Source of the DNA: Branchiostoma floridae
Taxonomy: Eukaryota; Chordata; Leptocardii; Amphioxiformes; Branchiostomatidae
DNA length: 62,000 nt
Assembly: GCF_000003815.2 (NCBI RefSeq)
Contig: NC_049988.1
Location: forward strand, 12,833,926 to 12,895,925
Direction of reading: 5' to 3'
Shown here piece after piece: positions 11,303-22,106 of this stretch (position 1 is the first letter of the stretch; every line of letters starts with the position of its first letter). The notes under the pieces were generated by a model that did no database searches, was not told where the DNA came from, and saw only the letters and a program-made list of their open reading frames with translations. A program made the position numbers and the translations under genes.

Positions 11303-14300
11303 ATCTCTGTGTATATCTGTCTGCTTCTCTGTGTATATCTGTATATGTCTGCTGTCTATCTGTCTTTCTGTCCAGCGTAAAGGGCATTTTCTATCCCCGA
11401 GCGTGTCTTTTTTTCTCTCGGCCACTGTGTGTGTGTTTCTCTGTGCATATTTTTGTATCTGTCTGTCTGTCTCCCTCTCTCTCCTAGTGTCTGTGTGTGT
11501 GTGTGGGGGGGGGGGTGCTTCCTCTCTCTAATCGTCTGTCTGTTCCAGAGTGAATATTTCTATGTCCGTCCATTTGTCTGTCTATCTGCGTGTACTTTTG
11601 CATGGATCTATATGTATTGTCTCCTTTTCGATGAGAAATACAATACCCTCACCTAAGATGACCACAGAGAGTCGCCGCGTGCTCCACCTCCGTCTTTGTA
11701 TCTCCGCGAACAGCTCGGGTTCTTTGATGGGGTCCACCGGCGGCAGGGACCCTTTCCTTCCCCACGAGTCCGTCCTCGCCAACTCCGGCTTACCGTCGGC
11801 CTCATCCTTCACTTCCGTCGGCTCTTCTACGGTAAACGCCGGTGGGAGACCCTTCGTGATGGGGTGTTCTCCTGGAGGATAGCGTCGTCTGCGATTTGAC
11901 GTGTTCGTCGTTGTGGTAAACGGGCCCGCCACGGTTTTGTTCGCAGCCGTCTCTATTCTAAGATAAGCCTTGTCATTCACAGGACCCTTCAAAAGGACGA
12001 TATGCTTGACGCACAACCGGAAAAGCTGGTTCTGAAAAACGTAGACCAAAGGGTCGCAAACTGTCGCCAAAGCACTCAACAAACCAGTAGAGAGCATGAA
12101 TTCTGGTTGGTGATTTTCTACAAGCGACGCTGAGAAAGTAAGAACTCCAGAAGTCAACCAAGTCAATGAAAACGTTATCACAACCATGCACATCAGAATA
12201 CACGTTTTGCCTTCCACTCTCGCATACTTGTTCTTCTTCTTTCGCACAGCTTTGATGTTCTTGTCCAGTTTCTTACCGTGCATGAGCACGGCCCAGTATA
12301 TCAAGAAGTAGAATACGAGCATGGCCACGAAGGGAACGAAGAGAGCAACGATGGCTACGTAAACTGCAAACGTGTACGTCCGTGGAACCGGTGTTACAGA
12401 ACACACTGGGATATAGTAGCCGTCAATGGAGTTGTTATGGTCCGCCATATTCCACGTTGCTAGAGGAGGGATGGCGCTCATTAAACCGAAGAGCCATATC
12501 CCAGGGATGGCCATGAAGGCTCGCTTGACGCTGTTGAGGCAGTTGTCCTTGGGTCGTACGATGCTATTGTAGCGCTGATAGGCTATCATGCCCATTGTAC
12601 ATATAGACACGCCGGTGAAGAGAGTAGAGAAGAACGAGCACCATCTACAGCAAAAGATAATAAGATGTCAATTACGTAATTCTGAAACCATTTTTTGTTT
12701 GTCATCGTTTTGTGTTTGCCTGTAACAAGTAAGTTTTCCATAACCGGTAAACCGAACAAAAAACGTCAGCTTCTTGAGTCACTGAATAATTTGTACATGA
12801 CATTCTATTTTCGGTGACCGTCTGTCTCTTTAGTATCTAAAGGGAATTTTGACTAATTTACATTGTACTGCAGCATAGGTGTCGCTGCTTACTGATGCAG
12901 TCCCAAACCTAACACGTTATAACTTCTAACTTTCATTCTAGACGTTAGTCTGCTTTGCTGAATAGAAGTTACCTACCAATCACGTAGCCGCATAGTTTCA
13001 GGGAGCAGCATGATTGGCTCCTCAACAAAAGTTGTAGGAAAATCTGATTGGCTGACGGCTTGCCATGGATAACACAACGGAACGGATCGCATGCCAGTAC
13101 GCAAGGGCCGTCACTTAATAAGTACAAGCTGCTGGCCTAGTATATGAGACCATGGGTCGTAAAAGATTGATATTCAGGCCATATCTAACGCCCCCGTTTT
13201 TTGCAATATCGAAGTCTAGCCATGAAAGACCACCTGTATAGTAACAGTGTCGTTCATGCTCGTTTATAGTGCTTGTTTACTCTGTGTATCCAATGTCTAT
13301 GAATCTCTACTCCCAGAGGGGAGCTGAGTAAATTGACTCTTGCGAATTCATCAAAGCAGGCACCGCGGAAAAAGGAATACATGAGAACAAAAGGAAACTA
13401 CACCCCCCGCCAGCAAAAATCAAAAACACATTTTATCATACCCCGGGGTGCATGAAAATGATTCAAAACTACATTCGCACACGAGGAAATCCAATCTTCT
13501 CAGTGCGTCTAAATCTCTTTAACATCGTACATGGGGTTTTCTGCCAAGCCGAGATCAAGGGAAAAAGAACCAAAACCAATTTGTACCTGCGTGCATGATA
13601 GTGAAAGAGCCTCAAGCCTAAACATGCTACATATAGATACAAAGAGACGCGATGGAATTGAAGTTTCGCTCTTACAGTGACTTCTTCAATCTTATGAAAT
13701 TGACATGTGCCGAAGATTGCAAGTATTTCAAATCCTTGAAGTTATATCTGCAAACTTTATATGTTAAACTTAAGCTTAACGTCTTTGATACAGACTTTTT
13801 GGCAAGAGGCAATGAAGAAATCTGTTCATATACATTAGAACAGTATACAACCATCCCTCAATAGAGACGGGGGGCGCTACCAACTTTTTTACAGCTTACG
13901 TCACGTGTTCTGTCTATAAAACATGGCGTCACAGATACGATGGATTGATCATTTTATTAACAAGGACTGTTGGTGATCTTTAGTAATAATGTAGATAAAT
14001 CCAATGTTACTATCATAAGAAAATACGCATAATCCTACTTTGAACTCAATTATCTAGTACTAGTTTGACACGCGTTGGACAAACCGTTGCACTGATATAC
14101 TGACAGACGAACGCTTGCCTAGTTTGCATTGAAATCACAATGCGTTTTGGAAACATAGTCCCTAAGGCATACACATGCTATTAACGCTGGACGATAGATG
14201 TATAGCAACAAAAAAGGATCAGGGGACAAGTGGTTCTAAAGCCGACATTATTGCGAACCTTTTCTAGTTTGGCCTTTATCGGCATCAGCATCATTTTCTT

Positions 14301-17300
14301 AACGATCCCACAAAATAAGTAGATTTTATCTTTATTCTCCAAATAAATTCTATTCGCAGTTGCTCTTGTAGATAAACAAGCTGTAATAAAACGAACGGTT
14401 AGTGGTCTAGTTTGCATTGTAAAAAGGGTAATGAAAGAGTATTGTGTTGTCAGTAAGGTGCGATAACAACTTTGATATAAGATTTTACGTTCATTCCTGT
14501 ACTAGCGATTACGGGGACAGCATATGAATCAGATAGGAAGCTTTGGAAGGCAAAATCTATATTGCATATAGTGAACACTGAGTGATACATGATAATGATT
14601 TCACACACGCTCCATATCGATGAATCAGACAAGTGCTGGTGTCCATATTTGCATGTCAACATTGCGACGCTCAAGTATAGACAGCATTTTTCTGTGTTAA
14701 CGATGGGAACAGAATGTAAATAAGAAAGGAAGGGACTTCTTTACACCGTATATGATGTATACTCTTGAAGATACGATATAGAGAGTTATTTTATTTTAAT
14801 CACTTTACATATCAATGGAAAAGGAATGTGCTGGCAGCCATATTGGTGTCTCTTTTTACATTTTAAAACATTGTTGCAATAAAGAGCATACAGCATCATT
14901 CTGTATCATAGGTGAGTTTTCAACATGTTTGGTAGTCTGTTCTTTGCGCTTTGTTGCACTGTCCATGTCAGCAAAACAGGCAGGTACTAACCGCCGTGTT
15001 GTTTCCCTATTTGCAATTAAATGAAGCGTGGCTGAATTGAAAATTTAATTTGTCTCTTATTTCGGCAATTTCTTAAAAATATTCTTTCTTTTTTTTCTCT
15101 CCTTTCGGCTATAGGAGTTCAATACATGTAGTTGCTTTTAAGGGGGTTAGAAGATTTTTATTCCTAGCTGACCTCTTATGAGCTACGATTCTCTAAAATG
15201 CAAATGAAGACTCCAACATGTTGGTGGAATCATGTTTCAGTAGTTTTGGTTCAAGCTAAGAGATGTAGTAGTATGTTGAGATCAAACTCTCACACAAGAA
15301 GCGTTACAAAGATATGTTTATGTTATGTTATGCGTCATATAAAACTATGTTGTCTACAAGATAACGTCGTAATTCTTAATTCTCAAGTACATAAACGCTA
15401 TAAGGTCAAAATTACACCATTATAAAAGAAACCTTTTACGTGATCAATAGGCATGCCAGTGTATCAGGTTTGGTAAAGAAAGCCAATTGTAATAAAACTC
15501 GAGAGGGAAATGTAGTTTCCACTCAAGAGTTGAGAAAGAATTGACACTACTGATATTAAATTGTACTGCATGCTCTCATAGTATTACCATTTATTTGAAG
15601 TGCACATCGTAATAACATATTTCCCATGATACTGATTAATGTAATATGCTAGTAAATCATACTATAGATGTCTTTATTACTGTCGTGTTCGTATTACACT
15701 TACGTGACACGAATATGAAATCAGTATAATTTTGTAAACGCCGTGAAGTTTATAAGAAATACATCTATGTTTCAGCTTTATAGCTGTTTTAGCTTTTTAG
15801 CTGAGTCAATATCATATCAGTTGTCACTACATTTCTATTCAGCATTTACTTTGATGTGCAACATCCAATGAAGGTGTTACAAGTATGAAATTAATATCAT
15901 TTGCAAGTGGAATAAACTTCATTTTCAGTACAACATTATTGTAGCATGTTCTGGTGTATTTTTCATTCAAAGTCTACAAAGCCATACTAAGAGCATTTGT
16001 AGTACACCTCTGGCTAAGAGGGTAATATATTTTAGAGATATGGCGTCCAGTGGGACATTGGTGCAGACACAGACAGATTAAGCAGAGACAGGGACGACAT
16101 CAATTTCCGCGAGCATCAACCTTGTCCCTGTAGCTCAATTGGTAGCAGCCTCACAGTCGAGCTTTCGGTTAAAATTAGTTGGTTAGGCTTAGGTCCTGAA
16201 TAGAAAAAAGAGCGGTATTCTTATTACAGCACTTTACGGGCTGTATTATTCGTTACACTTTCGGGCAATTTTTGGTCCGACTGGGCACCGGATTAAGATT
16301 AAGTCGGAATTAAAATGAACCCGGGGCCCTGTACAAAAAAAAAAAGACCCCATGACTTAATCGTAGGTGGTACCAAGGGGTACCACTCGATATCACTCCA
16401 CTGGGAAAAAATTGTGGTTCCGGAGCTCAGTCCAGACTTCATCCCGTACGGAAACTGGTGCGTTTGAAAATTAGGCCCAAAGTCATATTTACGAACCGGG
16501 GCCCGAGGCAGCTTCAGGGAACGAAAAGTATGATATAAAAGACACCAAACTACGTAAGGCGTAAGGAGGTCGTACGTGTGCAATATTTTTTGTATATTTT
16601 ATTAGTTTTCATTTCTTCCTTTTAGTTTAAAGTTTCGTTTCCGTAAACAGACCTGCTGGGCCTTCATGACGTTAGTCTAACTCGCAGACCCTGGTTCGAA
16701 TCCAGGGAAGGGTATTCAGTTTGAATCTACTTTTCCCTTTCCGAAGGGACGTAGAACGGGTTCCATTTCAGAACAAGTTTCAACATCACCATTACTCATA
16801 TGGGTACCTGCTGGCCATACTATGAGGCACTACATGTTCTGACTGATAAAGAATGACAAAACGTTAACCCATTTTGTTTTGGCAGCTGTGAAGCATACAA
16901 AAGAGAAACCAGTCAGTGATAGACATGAAAGCGAGACAGAGAGGAAGATTCTTTGTTTGATGTTCTGTAGTTCCGGACTTCTCCTTTTCTGTTCGCACAA
17001 AGCGCACATAGAAACGTTTGATCCGGGAAAAGCTAATGGGTTTTTGTACTCAAGGAACGGCAGCTGGCACGAACCCGATCTCTAATCAGGGCCTTAAAGG
17101 GTCTCTTTAGCCGAACAAACACGCCTGTAACGACATCTCGTGAGGCAAGTCTTCTAACATAGTTTAGGCAGACTGAAGGGCCTCATGTAACTCAAGGCTT
17201 GAATGCACAGACAATACCATAGTTATCTGTATAGCTGGTATAACCGTCCTTCTGGAGTAGCACACCAACCTAGTTTTGAGTGCATGGCAAGTTTTAAATC

Positions 17301-20300
17301 ATGTAAATATCGGTGGGTACCGGTGCACCGGTACCAAACCGTTTTTTCCTTGTTGGACCAGTTCGGAAAAACGGGACCTAAAAGCTTCAGTGGTCTGGAT
17401 GTTGGATAATTTAGAAATTTTATCTAAAATAACAGATTATAACGACATTATGGCGTCAGGCGTTCACGTGTTTTGAGGCTTATTGTTATTAAGAATTCAA
17501 AGAGCGAAGTAGGGGAGAATTTAGAGCGTTGGTACAGTCAAGGCGGTCTAACTTAACAAGACAGTTAGCGTTGTTTACGCGAAGGTAGGATACTCCATCA
17601 AACAGATTCCATTGTAGCAAAATAGACAATTGTTTTCAGTATCGTTCATTCACAATTTTTCACAGATATGAGGTGCAGGTTTAGGTTCAGACATGGACCT
17701 TATCCTCTGGACCTATACCGTACCTGTTCCTGAATTTGCTGTACCAATAACCACCCCTACCGTAAATTAAGCAACATTACAATATATCGGTGGCGTGATG
17801 CTGGCTTAAAAGCTATGGTGTTCGGCTTAGAAGACAGAGATCTTGGGGGTATTAGCCAAACACCATATCTTAGCCAATTTTCCTGTATGCGAATCGTTTT
17901 GCATACCAACGATTATGTGTCTTTGGGAAAGGAATTTAACACGACGTTCCTATTTCCAACCCGGTGTAAAATGGGTACATGGCTTTAGTTTGCAAGGTAC
18001 AAGACAGAGAAAGGAAAGGGATATGATCCGCCTTCTTATGCCATGCCCTACTCACATTGGGTGACAACCCACTGACCTTTCTGTCTCAACAAAAGGCTAT
18101 GGAACTACATTTACTTACCTTTCACCTTTATATCCAGAGGAAAATCATTTGCTATAGCTACTGTTGTAACAGTACCAAGGACAGGGCTAATTAGGTATAC
18201 ACTAGCAATACATCAATATACTTTATTTCGCATTGTATTCGCGTGCCCAAAACGGAAACTTCATACATTTATGTTTTATAACGGTTATTTAGAATGCAGT
18301 AAATGTACTAACAAATAGTGACAATGAAATGTTCACCACTAAACTAAGAGCTCAACAAAATTTCCTTAACAATATGGTAAGTAAACGTTCGACTTATCTT
18401 TAGTCCAATTTTCGAAAAAAAAAAAAACTTGAAAAACATTGAATTGGCCTTTAGAATAATGCATGAGACACTATACGTAAGTAGTAAGAATGCTTAAAGC
18501 TAAGGTCACAACCGTGCACAATACGTGCTGTCTACGTGCCAAAACGTGGGCAATCTTTTAAGATCGTAATGTGGCAAGTACCGCCTCCGTACGAACTCGT
18601 CTGATGTCCGACGGATGTTGGAACACGCAGACACGGTGTGGAACTTTACGTGCAGGCAAAACTTTGTGTGCCAACGGGCTGCGGATTTGCCCCGTACGTG
18701 CCAGTACGGGTGACGCGCCTGCCCTGTACAACCTGAACGTTTTCAAAAATACGTTGCCTCCAAAAAAACGTACAGACAAATTGCACGTATGGCGGGTTGT
18801 GCCCTTAGCTTAACACACCAAACAACTAAACCTAGAGCCATCTTTTGCAGTTGCGTGCTGTAAATGTTAGATTTACCGGTAATCCAATTTTTATGGTGTG
18901 GATTATTTTGTAAACCTTATGAATAAGTTATGCCGTTTCAGGGGTTTATGTTTGGATCATTATAGCTTAACTAAGTACCATTCCGGCTGAGCTTCTCTTT
19001 GACATTTGTCGTTGAGTTTTAGAGTAAGTGACTTGAATGTGATTGTCTATACACACACGTTTTAATGGGCTAAATGGACACAGCTGTTTATTTTGCGTTT
19101 CTCTCTAGCTATTGTGTCTACAAAGAAATAGTTCTGAAGCAAGATAATTGTGTTTACTAAGTTAGCATGAAAATATTTCATTTTAGCTACAAGACCAAAA
19201 GGAATTTGATTCTTCATCTTTCTCTTTGAGTAAATCTAAGAGAAAAACTATGATATTGATATTGAACAAAAGCTCTAAATTTGGCATATTTGTGAGGAAA
19301 TTTTGGGAGGAAGGGTCCCGCTCTTCAGGCTTACTCCATCCCTAATCTCAAACCTAAACCCTAGCCTTAATGATAACTCTACTGCTAGTACTAAACCTTA
19401 CACTGAACCCTTATCCTAACAGTAAACCTAACCCAACGCACGCACACTACCACATGTAGCAAATATATAGCGGGGCAAATATTTAGCGCTACACCGGGTC
19501 CCACATTTGTTGGATGGTTAGGACTTAGTAATGCCACATGTGTATGTGTACAGATAAGATAGCATCTTTGGTATTATTCCGTTCACATCTGGTTAACATG
19601 TAGGTATGATGCAATAAGACAGGCGTTATTTTTGCTTCATTTACTGTGCGTTTTCTTATTTTTGCAGCATTTATGCTTCATGGCACGGTAAAACTAATGC
19701 TTGAATTATCTCTAAGTTTGCACTCTAGACAATGTTTTGATCACTACAGAAATCAGGCAGTATGTTCGTGAAAAAAATGAAAGATATTATCGCACAAATT
19801 TGCACATTTACGGTATTTCCAGTACTCTACGTATTCCGTAAGTTACGGGTAGTAACTCTATTAGATCAGCTTCGTGCGAATGCTTGACTTATGAGCGAAG
19901 AAAATTCTGGTATCCGTTCCAAGAAACCACCTAAGTCTGAAATCTGATCAGCTTCGTGCCTGTCCAAGGGAGAGGAAAGTCATAAAGATTGTAGAGAAAT
20001 TGAATTATGGCACATTTGCTTGGCGGGGGAAGCCATTTGGGAGAAATGTGACAAGGAAAAAATAGACTTTGAGAGATATTTCTTCCGTGAACATTGTGAA
20101 AATCTCATTTCAGCATATTCTGTATTTTGTTAGAGTGCGTACACTTGAAGAGAAATAGTGAGCGCGACAGAATGAAAGAGAGAGGAAGTCAGAGAGAGGG
20201 GAAAGTAGAAATAGGAGACAGGTATAGATACAGAAAGACAGAGAAAGAGACAGATGTAAAAGAGGTAGGCAGAGAAAGAGATTGTAGACAGGGGTGACAG

Positions 20301-22106
20301 AGAGGTAGAAAGAGACAGAAAGGTATATATAGAGAGATAAAAAAATATGTAAGCAGGAACGTATTTAGACTGACAAAAAGAGGTACAAAGATTTAGATAG
20401 AAAAGAAATAAGACAGATAGACAGAGGCAGAGTAAGGTAGAAAGGTGATCGAGAGATGAAACGGAGAGTTACGCTGATGGAGATAAAGATAGAAAGTTGT
20501 AGACGGGTAAACGAGGTATAAAGATAGGGATAAAGTAGACAGAGATAGAAAGTTGTAGACAGACAAAGAGAACGACAGAGAGAGAATGATAGGTAGATAG
20601 ATAGAAAGCATTAGACGTAGATGTGTGTAGACGAAGAGAGACTATCAAACAAGCAGAAAAAAAGAGACAGAGATGTAGACAAAGATAGACAGACGTAGAC
20701 AGACATAGAAAGAAGTAAAAAGCTAAAATGATATACTAGTAGACAGACAGAAACGGAGGTAGACAAAGAGAGAGAGGTACAGACAGACTGCGATAGAAAG
20801 AAAGCGATGAGTAAGAGTTGCCACATGTAGCCGGAATCCACAATATCAGGAAACAGTCGTAATACATAGGATAAGAGCACTGTCAGCAATGTGAAAGGAG
20901 AAGAGATGGAACAATAATTCATACAGTCATATACAGTTTTTATCTTGATCATGAACATGGTCCGGTCTCTGAACTAGTCTGGTGAACACCCCATCGAATC
21001 ACTCAGCTCGGTGCATGAAAAGGACTTTTCAGACATCTATGTGTGTAGAATGTTAAATATGCCTATGTCTATCTACACATGTTGCAAGAACATTTATCTA
21101 TCCTTCCAAGCTGTGTACCGTACCATCTTTCATTTAAAATCTCTATGAAACCTGGAAATTCCCAAAAGTTTCGTTACAGAGAAAAAGCGTTTTTTAGAAG
21201 ATCAACAATGGAACATCATCTTATACATCATGTTACAAAAAAAAAACAAATAAATAAAGGAAAAAAAATGTTGTATACAGTTTGTCAAAATTCTGCATTA
21301 AGCTTTCAAAATTCTGCACAAATGTCTGATGTCATCTAAGCGTACCGTACTATTTTCATTTCATAAAAAAATTTAAAAAACGAAATGGAGTTTCGTTACA
21401 GCCGTTACAGAATACAAGTAAATAAAAGAAAACATCTTCAATTGTAATGTAGTATACAGTTTGTCAATGCATGAGGGTCCCAAAATTCTGCACAAATCTT
21501 TGTGGACATCTTATTGTTCCGTATATATTGCAAACATTTTGTCACATTACTCATGTAAACATGGATTCATTCGTATGGTTAATCCACGTAGAGAAAAATT
21601 AAAGTTATTTATATTTAGGGTGTCTTTCAAGATCTATAATTTCATCTATAAGAACAGGTATGTTAAAGATAATTGTTTCCTAAAAATTGATAATGTTTTG
21701 TTATACAATACTTGTAGACAAAAGAATGCGCTTTTCAGAGATTTAGCGTGTATTGTGATATTTCTATTGTTGTCTGTAAAAATAAATAGGATTAAGATAA
21801 GAAATTTGGTACTTACTCGCATACAATCATCCTGTCGTAACGTCCACCGAGCGCGAAGACCACTACATCGGCCGGCCCTCTAGACAACGCCACCAGACAG
21901 TCACTAACGGCCAGGTGTCCTATAAACACGTTATTAGCACGGTGTAGCACCTTACACCGGACAAACGTAGTCACCAACACGATGTTTATACCAATGGAGA
22001 AGAAATTCAGCAGGGCAGTGAACACGCCGAATGTCGACAACAGTGCCCAGTCGACTTCGTAGTACTCCCAGGTGTAGTTGAACACCTCCCCGTAGTTTCC
22101 TGACAT
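8592..22106 (-). CDS. Orphan class A (rhodopsin-like) GPCR, opsin-related but lacking the retinal lysine; 3 coding exons
   Basis: Coding segments 22106-21817, 12644-11653 and 8986-8592 join in frame (phases 2 and 1) into 558 residues. Probable plasma-membrane receptor signalling through heterotrimeric G proteins. Visible anchors: N41 (TM1), LAVSD with D69 (TM2), C96 (TM3 disulfide Cys, 25 residues before R121), QRY at 120-122 in place of DRY, W147 (TM4), C178 in loop 2, P201 (TM5), TWLT at 258-261 in place of CWxP, and DPLVY at 294-298 in place of NPxxY, followed by FQNQLFR (helix 8). The N-terminus has the sequon N10-Y-T. AYQRYNSIV, IPPL and YYIPVCSV resemble opsins, but the opsin lysine position (7.43) is A288, so it should not bind retinal by a Schiff base. 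The tail is unusually long (about 250 residues). The ligand is unknown. Class A membership is firm; opsin kinship is an inference. Confidence 0.9.
9503..9581. mobile_element. Very short inverted-repeat element (79 bp), GCGATTTCGCC type
   Basis: It starts GGTGTCATGGCGATTTCGCC and ends GGGGAGAAATTGCTGTGACACC, which are inverted copies of each other. Related units are clustered at 35680-35812, where the right end GATCGCTGTCACACC recurs. Confidence 0.5.
9760..10221. mobile_element. Mariner-type MITE (462 bp) in GPCR intron 2
   Basis: The left end CGAGGAGAGATAAATAAGTT plus TTCGGCCTCACC mirrors the right end (inverted CGAGGAATGATCAATAAGTT plus ATCGGCCTCACC): 32-bp inverted ends with TA on both sides (9758-9759, 10222-10223). 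The CGAGG...TCAATAAGT end matches the elements at 58463 and 59275. TA duplication is the known Tc1/mariner signature. There is no transposase motif inside. Confidence 0.8.
10779..11023 (+). mobile_element. GGTG...CACC MITE family, copy 2 (245 bp, inside GPCR intron 2)
   Basis: It starts GGTGCGCTCCCACCGCACTT and ends AAGTGCGGCGGGGAGCGCACC, nearly perfect about 43-bp inverted arms with a GCGTCACTGCG core. The flank is TAAA on the left and TTAA on the right. The interior matches copies 1 and 4 in the same orientation. Confidence 0.8.
11080..11610 (+). repeat. Pyrimidine-rich simple repeat (CT/TCTG/TG)
   Basis: (CT)n, TCTGTCTG and TGTG runs with two G-runs (near 11250 and 11507) cover about 530 bases. 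It lies in GPCR intron 2 just after the exon 2 donor. On the transcribed (minus) strand it is purine rich. Open frames of 160 codons across it encode Ser/Leu/Cys low-complexity peptides and are artefacts. Confidence 0.9.
11653..12644 (-). CDS. GPCR exon 2 (TM3-TM7 and first half of cytoplasmic tail)
   Basis: Encodes residues 97-427. The acceptor AG is at 12646-12645 after a T-rich stretch, and joining to exon 1 restores E97-W98-C99. The segment holds TM3 to TM7: W147 in TM4, P201 in TM5, a lysine-rich loop 3 (KKLDKNIKAVRKKKNK, 221-236), W259 in TM6 and DPLVY in TM7. After helix 8 (C308 is a possible palmitoylation site) the tail has an RRRR stretch at 348-351, a proline/acidic region, and RRRWS (414-418) and RRLS (420-423), which fit basophilic-kinase sites. 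The donor GTGAGG starts at 11652. Without splicing the frame runs to a stop at 11582, through pyrimidine-rich repeat DNA. Confidence 0.9.
13861..13920 (+). repeat. Fragment of the GACGGGGG dispersed repeat
   Basis: It starts AGAGACGGGGGGCGCTACCA and continues to CTTACGTCACGTG, like the start of the copy at 37051 (AGAGACGGGGGACGCCACAA ... CATGTCACGTG). Confidence 0.4.
16120..16200 (+). mobile_element. tRNA-derived SINE head
   Basis: TGTCCCTGTAGCTCAATTGG followed by TAGCAGCCTCACAG is an RNA polymerase III A-box region. The inverted copy at 31800-31920 has the same head with a good B box. The B box is degraded here. It is inside GPCR intron 1. Confidence 0.5.
16640..16800 (+). mobile_element. 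tRNA-derived SINE with B box
   Basis: GACCCTGGTTCGAATCCAGG is a perfect B box with a T-stem, followed by CTTTCCGAAGGGACGTAGAA, which resembles the body at 33530-33580. An intact tRNA cloverleaf cannot be drawn, so it is a retroposed derivative, not a tRNA gene. Confidence 0.5.
17800..18090 (+). mobile_element. SINE, body AAAGG.A.TTAACACGAC family
   Basis: It contains TTTGGGAAAGGAATTTAACA, CGACGTTCCT, GTGTAAAATGGGTACATGGC and GGTGACAACCCACTGACC. The same sequence of blocks occurs at 28223, 44214-44394 (inverted), 51670 and 36212. The tRNA head is weak here. Confidence 0.6.
19340..19440 (+). repeat. Degenerate CCTAA-rich patch
   Basis: Repeated but irregular AACCTAAACCCTAGCC-like pieces occur over 100 bases. 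It resembles degenerate interstitial telomere-type sequence, but there is no run of regular TTAGGG hexamers. Confidence 0.4.
20150..20800 (+). repeat. Purine-rich degenerate repeat (AGAGACAGA/GATAGA)
   Basis: About 650 bases, almost free of long pyrimidine runs, are made of AGACAGA, GATAGA and AGAGA units in GPCR intron 1. In the receptor transcript it reads as a pyrimidine-rich tract, opposite in sense to the tract in intron 2. Confidence 0.85.
21110..21530 (+). repeat. Imperfect direct duplication of 180-230 bp
   Basis: GTATACAGTTTGTCAA occurs at 21273 and 21452, AAATTCTGCACAAAT follows both, and TTTCGTTACAG occurs at 21169 and 21391. Spacing varies from 179 to 227 bases because of indels. 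It lies in GPCR intron 1, 290 bases from exon 1. Confidence 0.65.
21817..22106 (-). CDS. GPCR exon 1 (start codon, TM1, TM2, start of TM3)
   Basis: Encodes residues 1-96 plus two bases of codon 97. The ATG at 22106-22104 is the first in-frame ATG after an in-frame TAG at 22136-22134, and A at -3 gives a favourable context. A GTG-initiated extension of eight codons is possible in the open frame but unlikely. TM1 runs from about F26 to F48 and TM2 from about N59 to F84; loop 1 contains GGRY, reminiscent of the GRW of opsins. The exon ends ...M-I-V-C with C96, the conserved TM3 cysteine. The donor GTAAGT begins at 21816, and read-through would hit a stop at once, which supports the splice. Confidence 0.9.

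Larger units (their letters stand above)
8987..11652 (-). other. GPCR intron 2 (2.7 kb)
   Basis: GT at 11652 and AG at 8987. It contains a mariner-type MITE (9760-10221), a GGTG-type MITE (10779-11023), a 79-bp inverted-repeat element (9503-9581) and a pyrimidine-rich simple repeat (11080-11610) that ends about 40 bases from the donor. No additional coding exon was recognised. Confidence 0.8.
12645..21816 (-). other. GPCR intron 1 (9.2 kb)
   Basis: GT at 21816 and AG at 12645. Contents: a GACGGGGG-type repeat fragment (13861-13920), tRNA-like SINE pieces (16120-16200, 16640-16800, 17800-18090), a CCTAA-rich degenerate patch (19340-19440), a purine-rich tract (20150-20800) and an imperfect 180-230-bp direct duplication (21110-21530). 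Open frames of 60-95 codons here lack coding signatures. I see nothing else that can be named. Confidence 0.75.

Noticed and set aside
10996-11531. Plus-strand frames of 163 and 166 codons
   Set aside because: They translate CT/TG simple repeats into Ser/Leu/Cys/Val low-complexity peptide in every frame.
11582-12610. 342-codon single open frame as the whole receptor gene
   Set aside because: Its last 23 codons run through intron 2, and it lacks TM1-TM2. Splicing at 12644 and 11653 restores a complete seven-helix protein with the downstream tail.
16640-16700. tRNA gene
   Set aside because: The B box is perfect, but no acceptor stem or A box completes a cloverleaf and SINE body sequence follows. 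The same reasoning applies to 28223, 31800, 33430 and 36125.
19340-19440. Interstitial telomere
   Set aside because: CCTAA-like words are irregular; there is no run of TTAGGG/CCCTAA hexamers.
21461-21883. 140-codon plus-strand frame overlapping exon 1
   Set aside because: Antisense to exon 1, AT-rich and repeat-containing; no recognisable domain.
21817-22106. Calling the receptor a true opsin
   Set aside because: The retinal-binding lysine position is alanine, and QRY and DPxxY replace the usual motifs.
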